This document shows, piece by piece, positions 1-7,912 of a stretch of DNA of 64,000 nucleotides. The position numbers and the translations under genes were made by a program. Every line of letters starts with the position of its first letter. Positions within the stretch are counted from its first letter, which is position 1. This DNA is from Alteromonas sp. KUL106 (lineage in GTDB: Bacteria; Pseudomonadota; Gammaproteobacteria; Enterobacterales; Alteromonadaceae). The notes under the pieces are model-generated. The model was not told the DNA's origin and ran no database searches. It was given only the letters and a program-made list of their open reading frames with translations. The DNA lies in the NCBI RefSeq assembly GCF_009811415.1, contig NZ_BLIG01000037.1, positions 51,895 to 115,894 on the forward strand, given 5' to 3'.

Positions 1-1
1 T

Positions 2-682
2 ACACGTGTTGATGGGGAAAGACTGAATCGAATACAGGCTTTTTTACTGCCAGGCGTGCCGCCGATAGATGCCAGTAATCACCTGAGAGATTTACTGGAA
101 AGCCGCTTGATTTTACCTGAAGGCTACCGCATTCACCTAGCCGGTGATGCTGATGAGCAGCAACAGGCGCTGGGTCAACTTGCTACTTATGCGCCGGTGT
201 TACTGGTTTTAATGATAACAACGTTAATTCTTACCTTTTCGAGTTTACGCATGGCTGGCGTTATTGGTCTTGTCGCCATTCTTTCGGTAGGGTTGGGAAT
301 GATGAGCTTGTGGATTTCTGGATTGCCAGTAGGCTTTAACCCTTTACTCGGCTGTGCAGGGCTTATTGGAGTAGCTATCAACGGCTCTATTGTTGTGATT
401 GCAGCAATCAATGCAAATCCTAAAGCAAAACAGGGTGATACCAAGTCCATCGTTGAAGAAACCATGAGCTGTAGTCGTCATATCTTGTCAACAACCTTCA
501 CAACGGTAGGAGGATTAATTCCGCTACTTCTCTTTAGCGAAGGGAGTTTCTGGCCTCCGTTGGCAGTCGTGCTGGCTGGTGGGGTGGGTTTCTCTGTCAT
601 ACTTTCTCTGGTCTTTACACCCACGTTGGTAGCGGCGTTTCAACGATATCGATATAGAAATCACGCAGCGACATCATTTTAA
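2..682 (+). CDS. RND efflux transporter permease, C-terminal part (5'-truncated by the window)
   Basis: The reading frame is open from the first base of the window, so the gene begins outside it. What remains is the C-terminal part of an AcrB/MdtC-type resistance-nodulation-division pump: a short periplasmic stretch (PEGYRIHLAGDADEQ) and then about five hydrophobic helices (VLLVLMITTLILTF, VIGLVAILSVGLG and later ones). The segment HILSTTFTTVGGLIPLLLF resembles the conserved region before the last helices of RND permeases. The gene ends in a normal stop. Known family role: proton-driven export through a periplasmic adaptor and outer-membrane channel. The substrate cannot be inferred from this fragment, and the adaptor gene would be upstream of the window. 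Confidence 0.9.
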   Translation, partial: TRVDGERLNRIQAFLLPGVPPIDASNHLRDLLESRLILPEGYRIHLAGDADEQQQALGQLATYAPVLLVLMITTLILTFSSLRMAGVIGLVAILSVGLGMMSLWISGLPVGFNPLLGCAGLIGVAINGSIVVIAAINANPKAKQGDTKSIVEETMSCSRHILSTTFTTVGGLIPLLLFSEGSFWPPLAVVLAGGVGFSVILSLVFTPTLVAAFQRYRYRNHAATSF

Positions 683-731
683 GGTTAAACTATCTCTTTT
701 TAATAACCGTATTAATTGAGCTAGTTAGCGT

Positions 732-854
732 ATGCGAAAAACAAATCCAATATTGCGCTGGTGGCACACTGACTGCGTAACGTGTAAACGCACGCGACTT
801 TATATTGTTTGGGCCATAATTATGTTGGTGGTGTATCTCTATGTCTGGCACTAG
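732..854 (+). CDS. Candidate small membrane protein (40 aa) with CxxC, overlapping the DUF2982 gene
   Basis: This is a 40-codon ATG ORF. Its N-terminal half is cationic with a DCVTCK pair of cysteines, and its C-terminal half (LYIVWAIIMLVVYLYVW) is a textbook single transmembrane helix. Its last 14 bases overlap the ATG of the DUF2982 gene at 841, which suggests translational coupling. There is no strong Shine-Dalgarno sequence before it. I do not recognise a family. The amphipathic-then-hydrophobic layout makes chance less likely than usual for so short an ORF, but it could still be non-coding leader sequence. Confidence 0.4.
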   Translation: MRKTNPILRWWHTDCVTCKRTRLYIVWAIIMLVVYLYVWH

Positions 855-1533
855 TGTTGAACCTATCTTTATTCGTGCAGCGTCAAAAAGTAATGGCATA
901 ACCAGTGTAGTATTGGGGTGCATTGGGCTCGTCACTTCTGCTCTATGGCTCGCGTTTCTACCCGAATGGCTATTTTTGGCCGGCATTTTTTTAACAAGCG
1001 CCGCGCTCGTTTGCTTGTTAGTAGGCTATTTCAAAATTCGCGAACCGGACTATAGCTTAGAGATTGCCAAAGACTTTATCACTTACCGCCACCGCCTGGG
1101 CAGTTGGCGTATACACTGGGATAATCTTCAACGGGTAGACTGTCCCCGCGTTCGCCTTGGATTAGACCATGTTCCCCTTGAAACGGTGGGTTTTAAGCTA
1201 AAAAGTTATACGGATTTTCTGCACACTATTTCGCCGCGGCTGGCCACACACTTATTAATGGAACAGCGCCCTTTGCTAATGCAAAACACAGAGGGAAATT
1301 GTGCTTCTGGTAGCTGTTATGAGCAATCCATGTTCGACGACAGGCAATACGTTATGGAAGATGGCACCGTTATAAGGGGCATTAAAGCAATGTTAGCCCA
1401 TCGCATGGTAGAGTTGAGAAAACGACTTGGCTATGACATTTTCATTGCTAGCTCGGAACTTGATCGCGATGCCGGCGAATTCGCTGCCTTCATATCACAA
1501 TGCCAACGAGCTCGACAGGCAGAAGACGTGTAA
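841..1533 (+). CDS. DUF2982 family membrane protein
   Basis: The 230-residue protein has two adjacent hydrophobic segments near residues 20-40 and 43-62 (ITSVVLGCIGLVTSALWLAFL, LAGIFLTSAALVCLLVGYF). A soluble domain follows, beginning with EPDYSLEIAKDFITYRHRLGSW. The layout matches DUF2982, a family of unknown function restricted mainly to Alteromonadales and related marine bacteria. The segment after the helices resembles a PH-like membrane-associated domain (inference). The start overlaps the end of a small upstream ORF, with a GGTGG stretch about 8 bases before the ATG. The gene converges on the histidine kinase gene, with 12 bases between the stop codons. Confidence 0.8.
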   Translation: MSGTSVEPIFIRAASKSNGITSVVLGCIGLVTSALWLAFLPEWLFLAGIFLTSAALVCLLVGYFKIREPDYSLEIAKDFITYRHRLGSWRIHWDNLQRVDCPRVRLGLDHVPLETVGFKLKSYTDFLHTISPRLATHLLMEQRPLLMQNTEGNCASGSCYEQSMFDDRQYVMEDGTVIRGIKAMLAHRMVELRKRLGYDIFIASSELDRDAGEFAAFISQCQRARQAEDV

Positions 1534-1545
1534 CGAAAGGCGCTG

Positions 1546-4500
1546 TCAGCGCTCATCTTTACTTTCTTTTAGCACTTTTTTCGCTTCTTCGATAAGCGCG
1601 GGTAAGTGTTCCTGTACGCGTTCGTGTTGACCTAGTTTAAGTGCGCTTTCTGTTTCGTTGGCCAAATGCTGCAATCTTGGTAAGCCCGTATAACAACTGG
1701 CGCCATGTAGTTTATGCACTTCAGATTTGAGCTCATTGTAATCTTTTAACGCCCAAAGCGTAGTCAGAAGCTCAATCGTTTCCGGCAGCAAGTCTACGAA
1801 GCTATCAAGCATCTCTTTTGCCGTATTTTGGTTTTGATTAGCCCGTTTAAGTGCAAGCTGCCAATCAATGGAAGGAAATACGATTTCTCCAGGCTCAATA
1901 TTGATACACCAAGACTTAATCAAATTAATCAGCTGCTCAACTTCAATCGGTTTAGGGAGATAGTCGTCCATACCCGAAGCAAGCAGTCGCTCTTGTTCTT
2001 CTTTGAAAGCATGAGCGGTGACAGCAACGATGGGGGTGCCCATATTTAGTGGCGATTTGCGGATTTCTCTTGTGGCCTGCAAGCCGTCCATACCTGGCAT
2101 TTGCACGTCCATCAGGATCAGGTCGAATTCTTGAGTTTGGCATTGATTGACGGCGTCTTGACCACTTATTGTCGTAGTCAGATTCACAGGAGAGTGGTCA
2201 AGCCAAGTGTGTATTAGCTTAAGGTTCATTTCCATATCATCAACGGCTAATACGTTCGCCTTTGGCAGGCTGACTATTTTTTCGTGTATTGCATTTTTTA
2301 CGGGCTTAAGTTGATGGTGTACCAAGCTATCAAGCTTAGTCAGCGTCATGGGCATACGTATTTGCGAATGAAAATGTTGTGACAGGCTCGGGTATTGTGC
2401 AAAGGGTTCGGGACCTGAGTACCAGAGAATCCGCTTCTTAGCTGGAAACTGCACAAATTGACCGAGAAAGGTGTCTCGCAGTGTCATTTTACTCACAGGT
2501 ACAGTCGCCATAAAGAAGTCGTATTGTTCCGACAGTGTGGCGAGATACGCTAGTGATTCTACAGACGTCACGGTCGCGCCCAACCCAGATAGAATTTTTG
2601 CACTTGAGCGTCGCGTTGTTGGAACCGGGTCAAAAATAACCACTTTTTTCCCCGCCCAAGCTTCAGAATGGGACAGTGAAAATTTTTGGCTTAACTGATT
2701 CATTCGCAAGGACACGTTAAATGTTGACCCCTGGCCCAGCACACTTTTAAGTGATAAATCACCATTCATTAACCGCACTAATTCGCGGCTAATAACAAGC
2801 CCTAATCCTGTTCCTTGATAGTTACGGTTGAGTGCATCATCTACCTGAGAAAACGCATTAAAGAGTTTTTTTCTATCATGTCGGCTAATACCAATACCCG
2901 TATCTTCAACCGTGATATTAAACTCGTGGATACCGTGAGAAAGAGAGCGACCACTCACCGAAAGCGTAATGGTACCGCTTGATGTGAACTTTAACGCATT
3001 GCTAAGCAGGTTATTTAAGACTTGCTTGATACGAAACACGTCACCAATTAATTTTTCAGGCAATGGATTTAAATCGAAAACAAATTCAATGCGCTTACTG
3101 TGTGACGATTTCGCCATTATAGTGACCATTTCCTCCAACAGCTTGTTGGGTGAAAAGGGCTGGTTATTGATTTGCAGCTTGCCTGCTTCTATCTTTGAAA
3201 AGTCCAGAATGTCGTTAACAATGGTGAGCAAGTTATCTGCCGCGGTATTGACTATTCTAACCTGTTCTTGCTGATCACTTGGCAATGAAGCGTTATTGAG
3301 CTCTCTACTAAAACCTAAGATAGCGTTGAGTGGGGTACGAATTTCATGGCTCATGTTTGCTAGAAACTGAGATTTTACGTTACTCGCTTTAATCGCATCT
3401 TTTCTCGCAATATCTAAGCGTGCGTTTTGTTCCTCAATAAGCTCAACATTGTTGCGCAGATCATTAGTGGCTTGTTCAACTTCACTTTCTAGCTGTCTTC
3501 TACTTTTCTCCATAAGCGCAAAAGAAAAGAGTCCGGCTTCGAGAAAAACGCCTACTTGGAAACAGTATGTGGTGAAATCATTGGAGGGCAATACCCCGAC
3601 TAAGCTAAGCATTCCCACGATAGCGCCACTGGCGAGCATGGTCCAAGCAACAATAAAGTATCGTGCGGGCTTAAACTTGTTAAAGAACGCTTCAAAGCCG
3701 GCGTAAATGTAACTCAAAATGGCCACTAGCCCCAGGCCATACACGAGATTGTTTTTCCAGATTGATGGCATCACATCAGTAAAACAGATAAAGGCGATGA
3801 GCCCTTGGCCAATCATAAGTAATTTAATAATGGGGTGTGCGGTCGGCGAATTTTTCTTTGTCTCTAGAAACGTAATGGTAAAGAAACCCGAGGAAAGACC
3901 AATGATGACAAAAATAAGCTCCGAGTGACCAATTATCCACCCTGGGAGCCCCTGACTGAATACTAGATGGGTATGACCGCCCCATACAAACTGCCATAAA
4001 ATCACCGCGAAAATGTAGCCCACATAAGCAAGAAGACTGTTTTCTTTAACACCAAAAAACAACACTAGATTGTAAATGGCGAGAATAAGTAGACCACCGT
4101 AAAAAAAGCCCCATAAAAGGCTATCAATTTGATAGGAGACGGCATGCAATGGCTCTGCTTGAATACGCAGCGGGGCTATCAGACTGGATGACCGACTCTC
4201 TATGCGAACGTAGAGATCTACTGGCCTGCTGTTTAGGAGTTCAGCACGAAAGGTAGGTACGCGAAAACGCTGTTCTTTTTGTGCTTTCCCTTGATGACTT
4301 TGCGCTAACACTTTGCCGTCTTGAACCAAGTAAAAATCGACGCTATCGAGCTGACTAAAGTTTATCGAAAATACCCAATTCCTTTCGTTAGATACATTCG
4401 CGATACTCGTTAATAGCCACATGCCGTTGTTGCGAAAACCAAAATTGGGGTTGTTATGAGGGTGCAAAAGAAAGTCGTTTCGCCTTCTGGCTACATCACT

Positions 4501-4665
4501 GATAGTAAGTTGATAATCGGTTTCAAATAAAAAGAACAGGGAATCAGATAAATCTAACGTATTTGTCTCATCGAAAAGCTGCTCAATATGTTGAGCGTGA
4601 GCACTGGATGCTGCGCAGCCAGCGAATAAGAGAAACAGAAAAATGAATACGCGAAAGATAGCCAT
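1546..4665 (-). CDS. Hybrid sensor histidine kinase (7TMR-DISM sensor, HisKA, HATPase, two receivers, HPt)
   Basis: The 1039-residue protein has an N-terminal signal sequence (to about residue 24), a 7TMR-DISMED2-like extracellular domain (about 30-175) and seven membrane helices (about 182-385). A coiled coil (388-430) leads to a HisKA domain with phospho-accepting His440 in NMSHEIRTPLNAI. The HATPase_c domain has the N box NNLLSNALKF and the G boxes DTGIGI and GTGLGL. The first receiver-like domain (about 673-790) is degenerate and has no phosphorylatable Asp after its third strand. The second receiver (about 803-918) is intact, with Asp853 in LMDVQMPGMDG. A C-terminal HPt domain carries His984 (EVHKLHGAS). 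This is a complete phosphorelay on one chain, with an architecture similar to BarA-like kinases but with a 7TMR sensor. The ligand is unknown; the family typically senses carbohydrate or small-molecule signals. No response-regulator gene is adjacent. Confidence 0.92.
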   Translation of the reverse strand: MAIFRVFIFLFLLFAGCAASSAHAQHIEQLFDETNTLDLSDSLFFLFETDYQLTISDVARRRNDFLLHPHNNPNFGFRNNGMWLLTSIANVSNERNWVFSINFSQLDSVDFYLVQDGKVLAQSHQGKAQKEQRFRVPTFRAELLNSRPVDLYVRIESRSSSLIAPLRIQAEPLHAVSYQIDSLLWGFFYGGLLILAIYNLVLFFGVKENSLLAYVGYIFAVILWQFVWGGHTHLVFSQGLPGWIIGHSELIFVIIGLSSGFFTITFLETKKNSPTAHPIIKLLMIGQGLIAFICFTDVMPSIWKNNLVYGLGLVAILSYIYAGFEAFFNKFKPARYFIVAWTMLASGAIVGMLSLVGVLPSNDFTTYCFQVGVFLEAGLFSFALMEKSRRQLESEVEQATNDLRNNVELIEEQNARLDIARKDAIKASNVKSQFLANMSHEIRTPLNAILGFSRELNNASLPSDQQEQVRIVNTAADNLLTIVNDILDFSKIEAGKLQINNQPFSPNKLLEEMVTIMAKSSHSKRIEFVFDLNPLPEKLIGDVFRIKQVLNNLLSNALKFTSSGTITLSVSGRSLSHGIHEFNITVEDTGIGISRHDRKKLFNAFSQVDDALNRNYQGTGLGLVISRELVRLMNGDLSLKSVLGQGSTFNVSLRMNQLSQKFSLSHSEAWAGKKVVIFDPVPTTRRSSAKILSGLGATVTSVESLAYLATLSEQYDFFMATVPVSKMTLRDTFLGQFVQFPAKKRILWYSGPEPFAQYPSLSQHFHSQIRMPMTLTKLDSLVHHQLKPVKNAIHEKIVSLPKANVLAVDDMEMNLKLIHTWLDHSPVNLTTTISGQDAVNQCQTQEFDLILMDVQMPGMDGLQATREIRKSPLNMGTPIVAVTAHAFKEEQERLLASGMDDYLPKPIEVEQLINLIKSWCINIEPGEIVFPSIDWQLALKRANQNQNTAKEMLDSFVDLLPETIELLTTLWALKDYNELKSEVHKLHGASCYTGLPRLQHLANETESALKLGQHERVQEHLPALIEEAKKVLKESKDER

Positions 4666-4963
4666 GTTTATTTGTACTTTTTATCGTTTTTGTAAGGTCT
4701 ATTATGTTTATCGCAACTGAATAATAAGCGGTAATACTCATCGACTCTATTTAACCACTCTCTTTAGAGAATAACAAAGCAAACACTGAAGACACTAAAC
4801 AAAGCTATCACAATAGTTTTCAAAGATTGCACACAATTGCGGTTTCCCCCACAATAGCTTGTAACGTTCACGTGCTTTCTTAAGTCGTGCGCTAAAACAT
4901 AGACAAACGACTGCCGTACTATCACGAGCGAATTGGTATTAATAACAAAACGAAAAAATTATC
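4666..4963. other. Divergent intergenic region between the hybrid kinase gene and parC
   Basis: These 298 bases must carry the promoters of both divergent genes. They are AT-rich and without a convincing ORF, RNA or long palindrome. The parC start is not preceded by a clear Shine-Dalgarno sequence (AACGAAAAAATTATC before the ATG). I see no further feature I can support. Confidence 0.5.
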
Positions 4964-7243
4964 ATGAGTGACGAGATCATTATTAATCGCGATGGGGTAG
5001 AGCAACTTCCTCTTCGACGTTTCACCGAAGACGCTTATCTTAACTATTCCATGTACGTCATCATGGACCGCGCACTGCCGCACATTTCAGACGGTTTAAA
5101 GCCGGTGCAGCGTCGTATTATTTATGCGATGTCTGACTTAGGATTAAGCGCTAACGCCAAATATAAAAAGTCTGCAAGAACCGTGGGTGACGTTTTGGGT
5201 AAATTTCATCCCCACGGCGATTCAGCGTGTTACGAAGCGATGGTTCTTATGGCGCAGCCGTTCTCTTACCGATATCCACTTGTTGACGGTCAGGGAAACT
5301 GGGGCGCGCCAGATGATCCTAAGTCGTTTGCTGCTATGCGTTATACCGAAGCAAAACTTTCTCGTTTCGCTGAAGTGCTGCTCAATGAACTGGGTCAAGG
5401 TACTGTCGATTGGGTACCAAATTTCGATGGAACCTTGGAAGAGCCCAGCGTACTTCCCGCGCGCTTGCCGCATATTCTGCTTAATGGCGTGACTGGCATT
5501 GCGGTGGGTATGGCCACAGATATTCCGCCTCACAATGTAAGAGAATTGGCTAATGCGTGCGCCATGTTGTTAGATAACAGCAAAGCTGAGCTCAGTGATG
5601 TGCTAGAGCACGTGAATGGACCGGATTACCCCACCGAGGCGGAAATTATAACGCCAAAAGCTGATATTCAAAAACTGTACGAGACTGGGCGTGGTTCAAT
5701 CAAAATGCGCGCGGTTTATACGGAAGAGAATGGTGATGTGGTGATTACTGCGCTGCCTCATCAGGCGTCAGGGGCCAAGATCCTAGAGCAAATTGCCGCG
5801 CAAATGCAGGCGAAGAAGTTGCCCATGGTGAGTGACCTTCGCGATGAATCTGACCATGAAAATCCAACGCGTCTGGTCATTACTCCGCGTTCAAATCGAA
5901 TTGATGTTACTCAATTGATGCAGCATTTATTCGCCACCACAGATCTTGAGAAAAACTATCGCGTTAATTTAAACATGATTGGTTTGGACGGTCGACCTCA
6001 GGTTAAAGACCTGCGCACTATCTTATCTGAGTGGTTGCAGTATCGAAAAGATACAGTGACCCGCCGATTGCAATACCGACTCGACAAAGTGCTCGCGCGC
6101 CTTCATATACTTGAAGGTTTGCTGATTGCTTTTTTAAATATCGATGAAGTTATTGAAATTATCCGAACCTACGACAAGCCCAAACTGGAATTGATGTCGA
6201 GATTCGGGTTGAGCGATAAGCAAGCGGAAGCGATTTTAGAATTAAAGCTACGGCATTTAGCGAAGTTAGAAGAAATCAAAATAAAGGGTGAGCAGGATGA
6301 GCTTGCCGAAGAGCGCGATAAGCTTCAACAGCTTCTGGGCTCAGACCGCCGCTTAAAAACGCTGATCAAAAAAGAAATTCTTGCTGACGCTGAAAAGTAT
6401 GGCGATGACAGACGTTCACCCATCGTTGAACGTGGGGAGGCTAAAGCCTTATCTGAAAAAGAACTGGTTCCAGCTGAGTCTGTCACCGTGGTGCTGTCAG
6501 AAAAAGGCTGGGCTCGCTGCGCCAAAGGCCACGATATAGATGCAGAAGGACTGAGCTACAAAGCGGGTGACGGTTATCTCTCTAGTGCTGAAGGAAAAAG
6601 CAATCAGCCAGCTGTCTTCATGGATAGCTCCGGCCGCACTTTCTCCTGTGATGCCCATGGACTGCCTTCTGCGCGCAGTCAAGGAGAGCCATTGACCGGG
6701 CGGTTTAGTCTTGTCGGTGGTGAGTCATTCCAGCATGTCATCATGGCGCATGACGAAAGCAAGTTCTTGGTTGGTTCCGATGCAGGCTATGGCTTTGTCG
6801 GTACGTTTAAAGACATGGTCAGTAAGAACAAAGCGGGTAAAGCGTATTTGTCGTTACCTACCGCGGCGAAAGTGATGAAGCCAACGCTTGTCACTAACCC
6901 TGACTCCGACTGGTGCCTCAGTATCTCTAACGAAGGGCGCATGTTGATGTTTCCGCTACGCGATTTACCAAGCCTAGGCAAAGGTAAGGGGAATAAACTT
7001 ATCAATATCCCATCTGCAAAATCTCAGTCGCGCGAAGAGTATGTGAAAGTGCTCGCTGTGGTACCTGATGGTGCGGCGATAAAAGTGGGTGCAGGTAAAC
7101 GGAGTATGACACTCAGCGCCGCTGATCTTACCCATTATCACGGTGAAAGAGGGCGACGAGGCAATAAGTTACCGCGAGGACTTCAGCGCGTCGACTTTGT
7201 TGAAGTCGTGATAGCAAGCAAGGATGAGGAAACAGAAAACTAG
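4964..7243 (+). CDS. parC: DNA topoisomerase IV subunit A
   Basis: The 759-residue protein is co-linear with E. coli ParC from start to end. The catalytic tyrosine is Tyr127 in AAMRYTE (E. coli Tyr120). The quinolone-resistance-determining region [11 protein letters not shown] has the wild-type Ser87 and Glu91 equivalents of E. coli Ser80 and Glu84. The N-terminal winged-helix and tower domains are followed by a C-terminal beta-pinwheel containing [12 protein letters not shown] and [13 protein letters not shown]. With ParE it decatenates replicated chromosomes and relaxes positive supercoils. parE is not in the window. The TAG stop codon is the first trinucleotide of a palindromic repeat (7240-7295) related to those at 21040 and 57395. 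Confidence 0.98.
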   Translation: MSDEIIINRDGVEQLPLRRFTEDAYLNYSMYVIMDRALPHISDGLKPVQRRIIYAMSDLGLSANAKYKKSARTVGDVLGKFHPHGDSACYEAMVLMAQPFSYRYPLVDGQGNWGAPDDPKSFAAMRYTEAKLSRFAEVLLNELGQGTVDWVPNFDGTLEEPSVLPARLPHILLNGVTGIAVGMATDIPPHNVRELANACAMLLDNSKAELSDVLEHVNGPDYPTEAEIITPKADIQKLYETGRGSIKMRAVYTEENGDVVITALPHQASGAKILEQIAAQMQAKKLPMVSDLRDESDHENPTRLVITPRSNRIDVTQLMQHLFATTDLEKNYRVNLNMIGLDGRPQVKDLRTILSEWLQYRKDTVTRRLQYRLDKVLARLHILEGLLIAFLNIDEVIEIIRTYDKPKLELMSRFGLSDKQAEAILELKLRHLAKLEEIKIKGEQDELAEERDKLQQLLGSDRRLKTLIKKEILADAEKYGDDRRSPIVERGEAKALSEKELVPAESVTVVLSEKGWARCAKGHDIDAEGLSYKAGDGYLSSAEGKSNQPAVFMDSSGRTFSCDAHGLPSARSQGEPLTGRFSLVGGESFQHVIMAHDESKFLVGSDAGYGFVGTFKDMVSKNKAGKAYLSLPTAAKVMKPTLVTNPDSDWCLSISNEGRMLMFPLRDLPSLGKGKGNKLINIPSAKSQSREEYVKVLAVVPDGAAIKVGAGKRSMTLSAADLTHYHGERGRRGNKLPRGLQRVDFVEVVIASKDEETEN

Positions 7244-7295
7244 GGCGTGTTGATCTTCGCTGCAAAAGTGCACGGCAAAGTTCAACATGCCCTAG
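7240..7295. repeat. Palindromic MITE-like repeat at the parC stop codon (copy 1 of 3)
   Basis: The left arm TAGGGCGTGTTGATCTT and the right arm AAGTTCAACATGCCCTA form an imperfect hairpin, with CTAG at both ends. The left 34 bases match the copy at 57395 in 32 positions. The first TAG is the parC stop codon. A non-autonomous element that targets CTAG/TA, like IS5-family MITEs, is the simplest explanation (inference). The hairpin may also work as a 3'-end structure for parC mRNA. Confidence 0.75.
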
Positions 7296-7364
7296 GCACA
7301 AAGTTTTGTTTGTTCTTATGCTTAGGTGGACTAAACTCAACGAAGGATTTGTTGAGGATTATGT

Positions 7365-7901
7365 ATGCTAGGAATCGTTTTTACGTCGTTAATCGATATG
7401 TTAGAGGAGAAAGTGTCTCCCGATTTCGCTGACGACGTTATCATGGAAGCTGAACTAGAAAATGACGGCGCTTATACCGCTGTTGGATACTACCCGTTTG
7501 AGCAAATGGAGCGCCTGATAGGTGTTTTAGTTGAAAAAACGGGTAAGTCAGCCAATACGTTGCTTTACGACTTTGGCTATTACCTGTTTGGAAAGCTTGG
7601 TGCGGTACATGGAGATGTCCTTGCAAACACCAACGATATATTAGGAATGTTAGAGCATCTTGATGGAGATATTCACGTTCAGGTAAAGAAACTTTATCCC
7701 GATGCAGACCTACCGCGATTTAAAGTTCTATCTCGCACCGATAATACCATGCGTTTACAGTATTACTCTGAAAGAGAATTATATCCGCTAGCCGAAGGCT
7801 TAATGGACGCAGCTGCAGAGTACTATAACTGTAAGTTAGAGAGAGAAACGCATCAACTCGATATCCCACATACATACGAGTTCAGTATTTCTATCGTGTA
7901 A
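7365..7901 (+). CDS. H-NOX heme-based nitric oxide/oxygen sensor
   Basis: The 178-residue protein is a stand-alone H-NOX (HNOB) domain of the usual length. The proximal heme ligand is His104 in DIHVQVKKLY, aligned with His103 of the Shewanella H-NOX. The propionate-binding YxSxR motif is Tyr133-x-Ser135-x-Arg137 (QYYSER). The start has a GAGGA Shine-Dalgarno sequence six bases upstream. The gene lies 11 bases before a PAS-GGDEF-EAL gene, the classical arrangement in which NO-bound H-NOX changes the activity of a partner cyclic-di-GMP enzyme. A distal-pocket tyrosine, which would indicate oxygen binding, cannot be assigned with confidence, so NO sensing is favoured by context. Confidence 0.95.
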   Translation: MLGIVFTSLIDMLEEKVSPDFADDVIMEAELENDGAYTAVGYYPFEQMERLIGVLVEKTGKSANTLLYDFGYYLFGKLGAVHGDVLANTNDILGMLEHLDGDIHVQVKKLYPDADLPRFKVLSRTDNTMRLQYYSERELYPLAEGLMDAAAEYYNCKLERETHQLDIPHTYEFSISIV

Positions 7902-7912
7902 CTGGAGGCGCA

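Noticed and set aside
690..986. 98-codon minus-strand ORF across the DUF2982 start
   Set aside because: It is antisense to a recognised family gene and to the small membrane ORF, with no domain or ribosome-binding site.
7247..7432. 61-codon ORF between parC and the H-NOX gene
   Set aside because: It reads through the palindromic repeat and out of frame into the H-NOX gene; no independent support.
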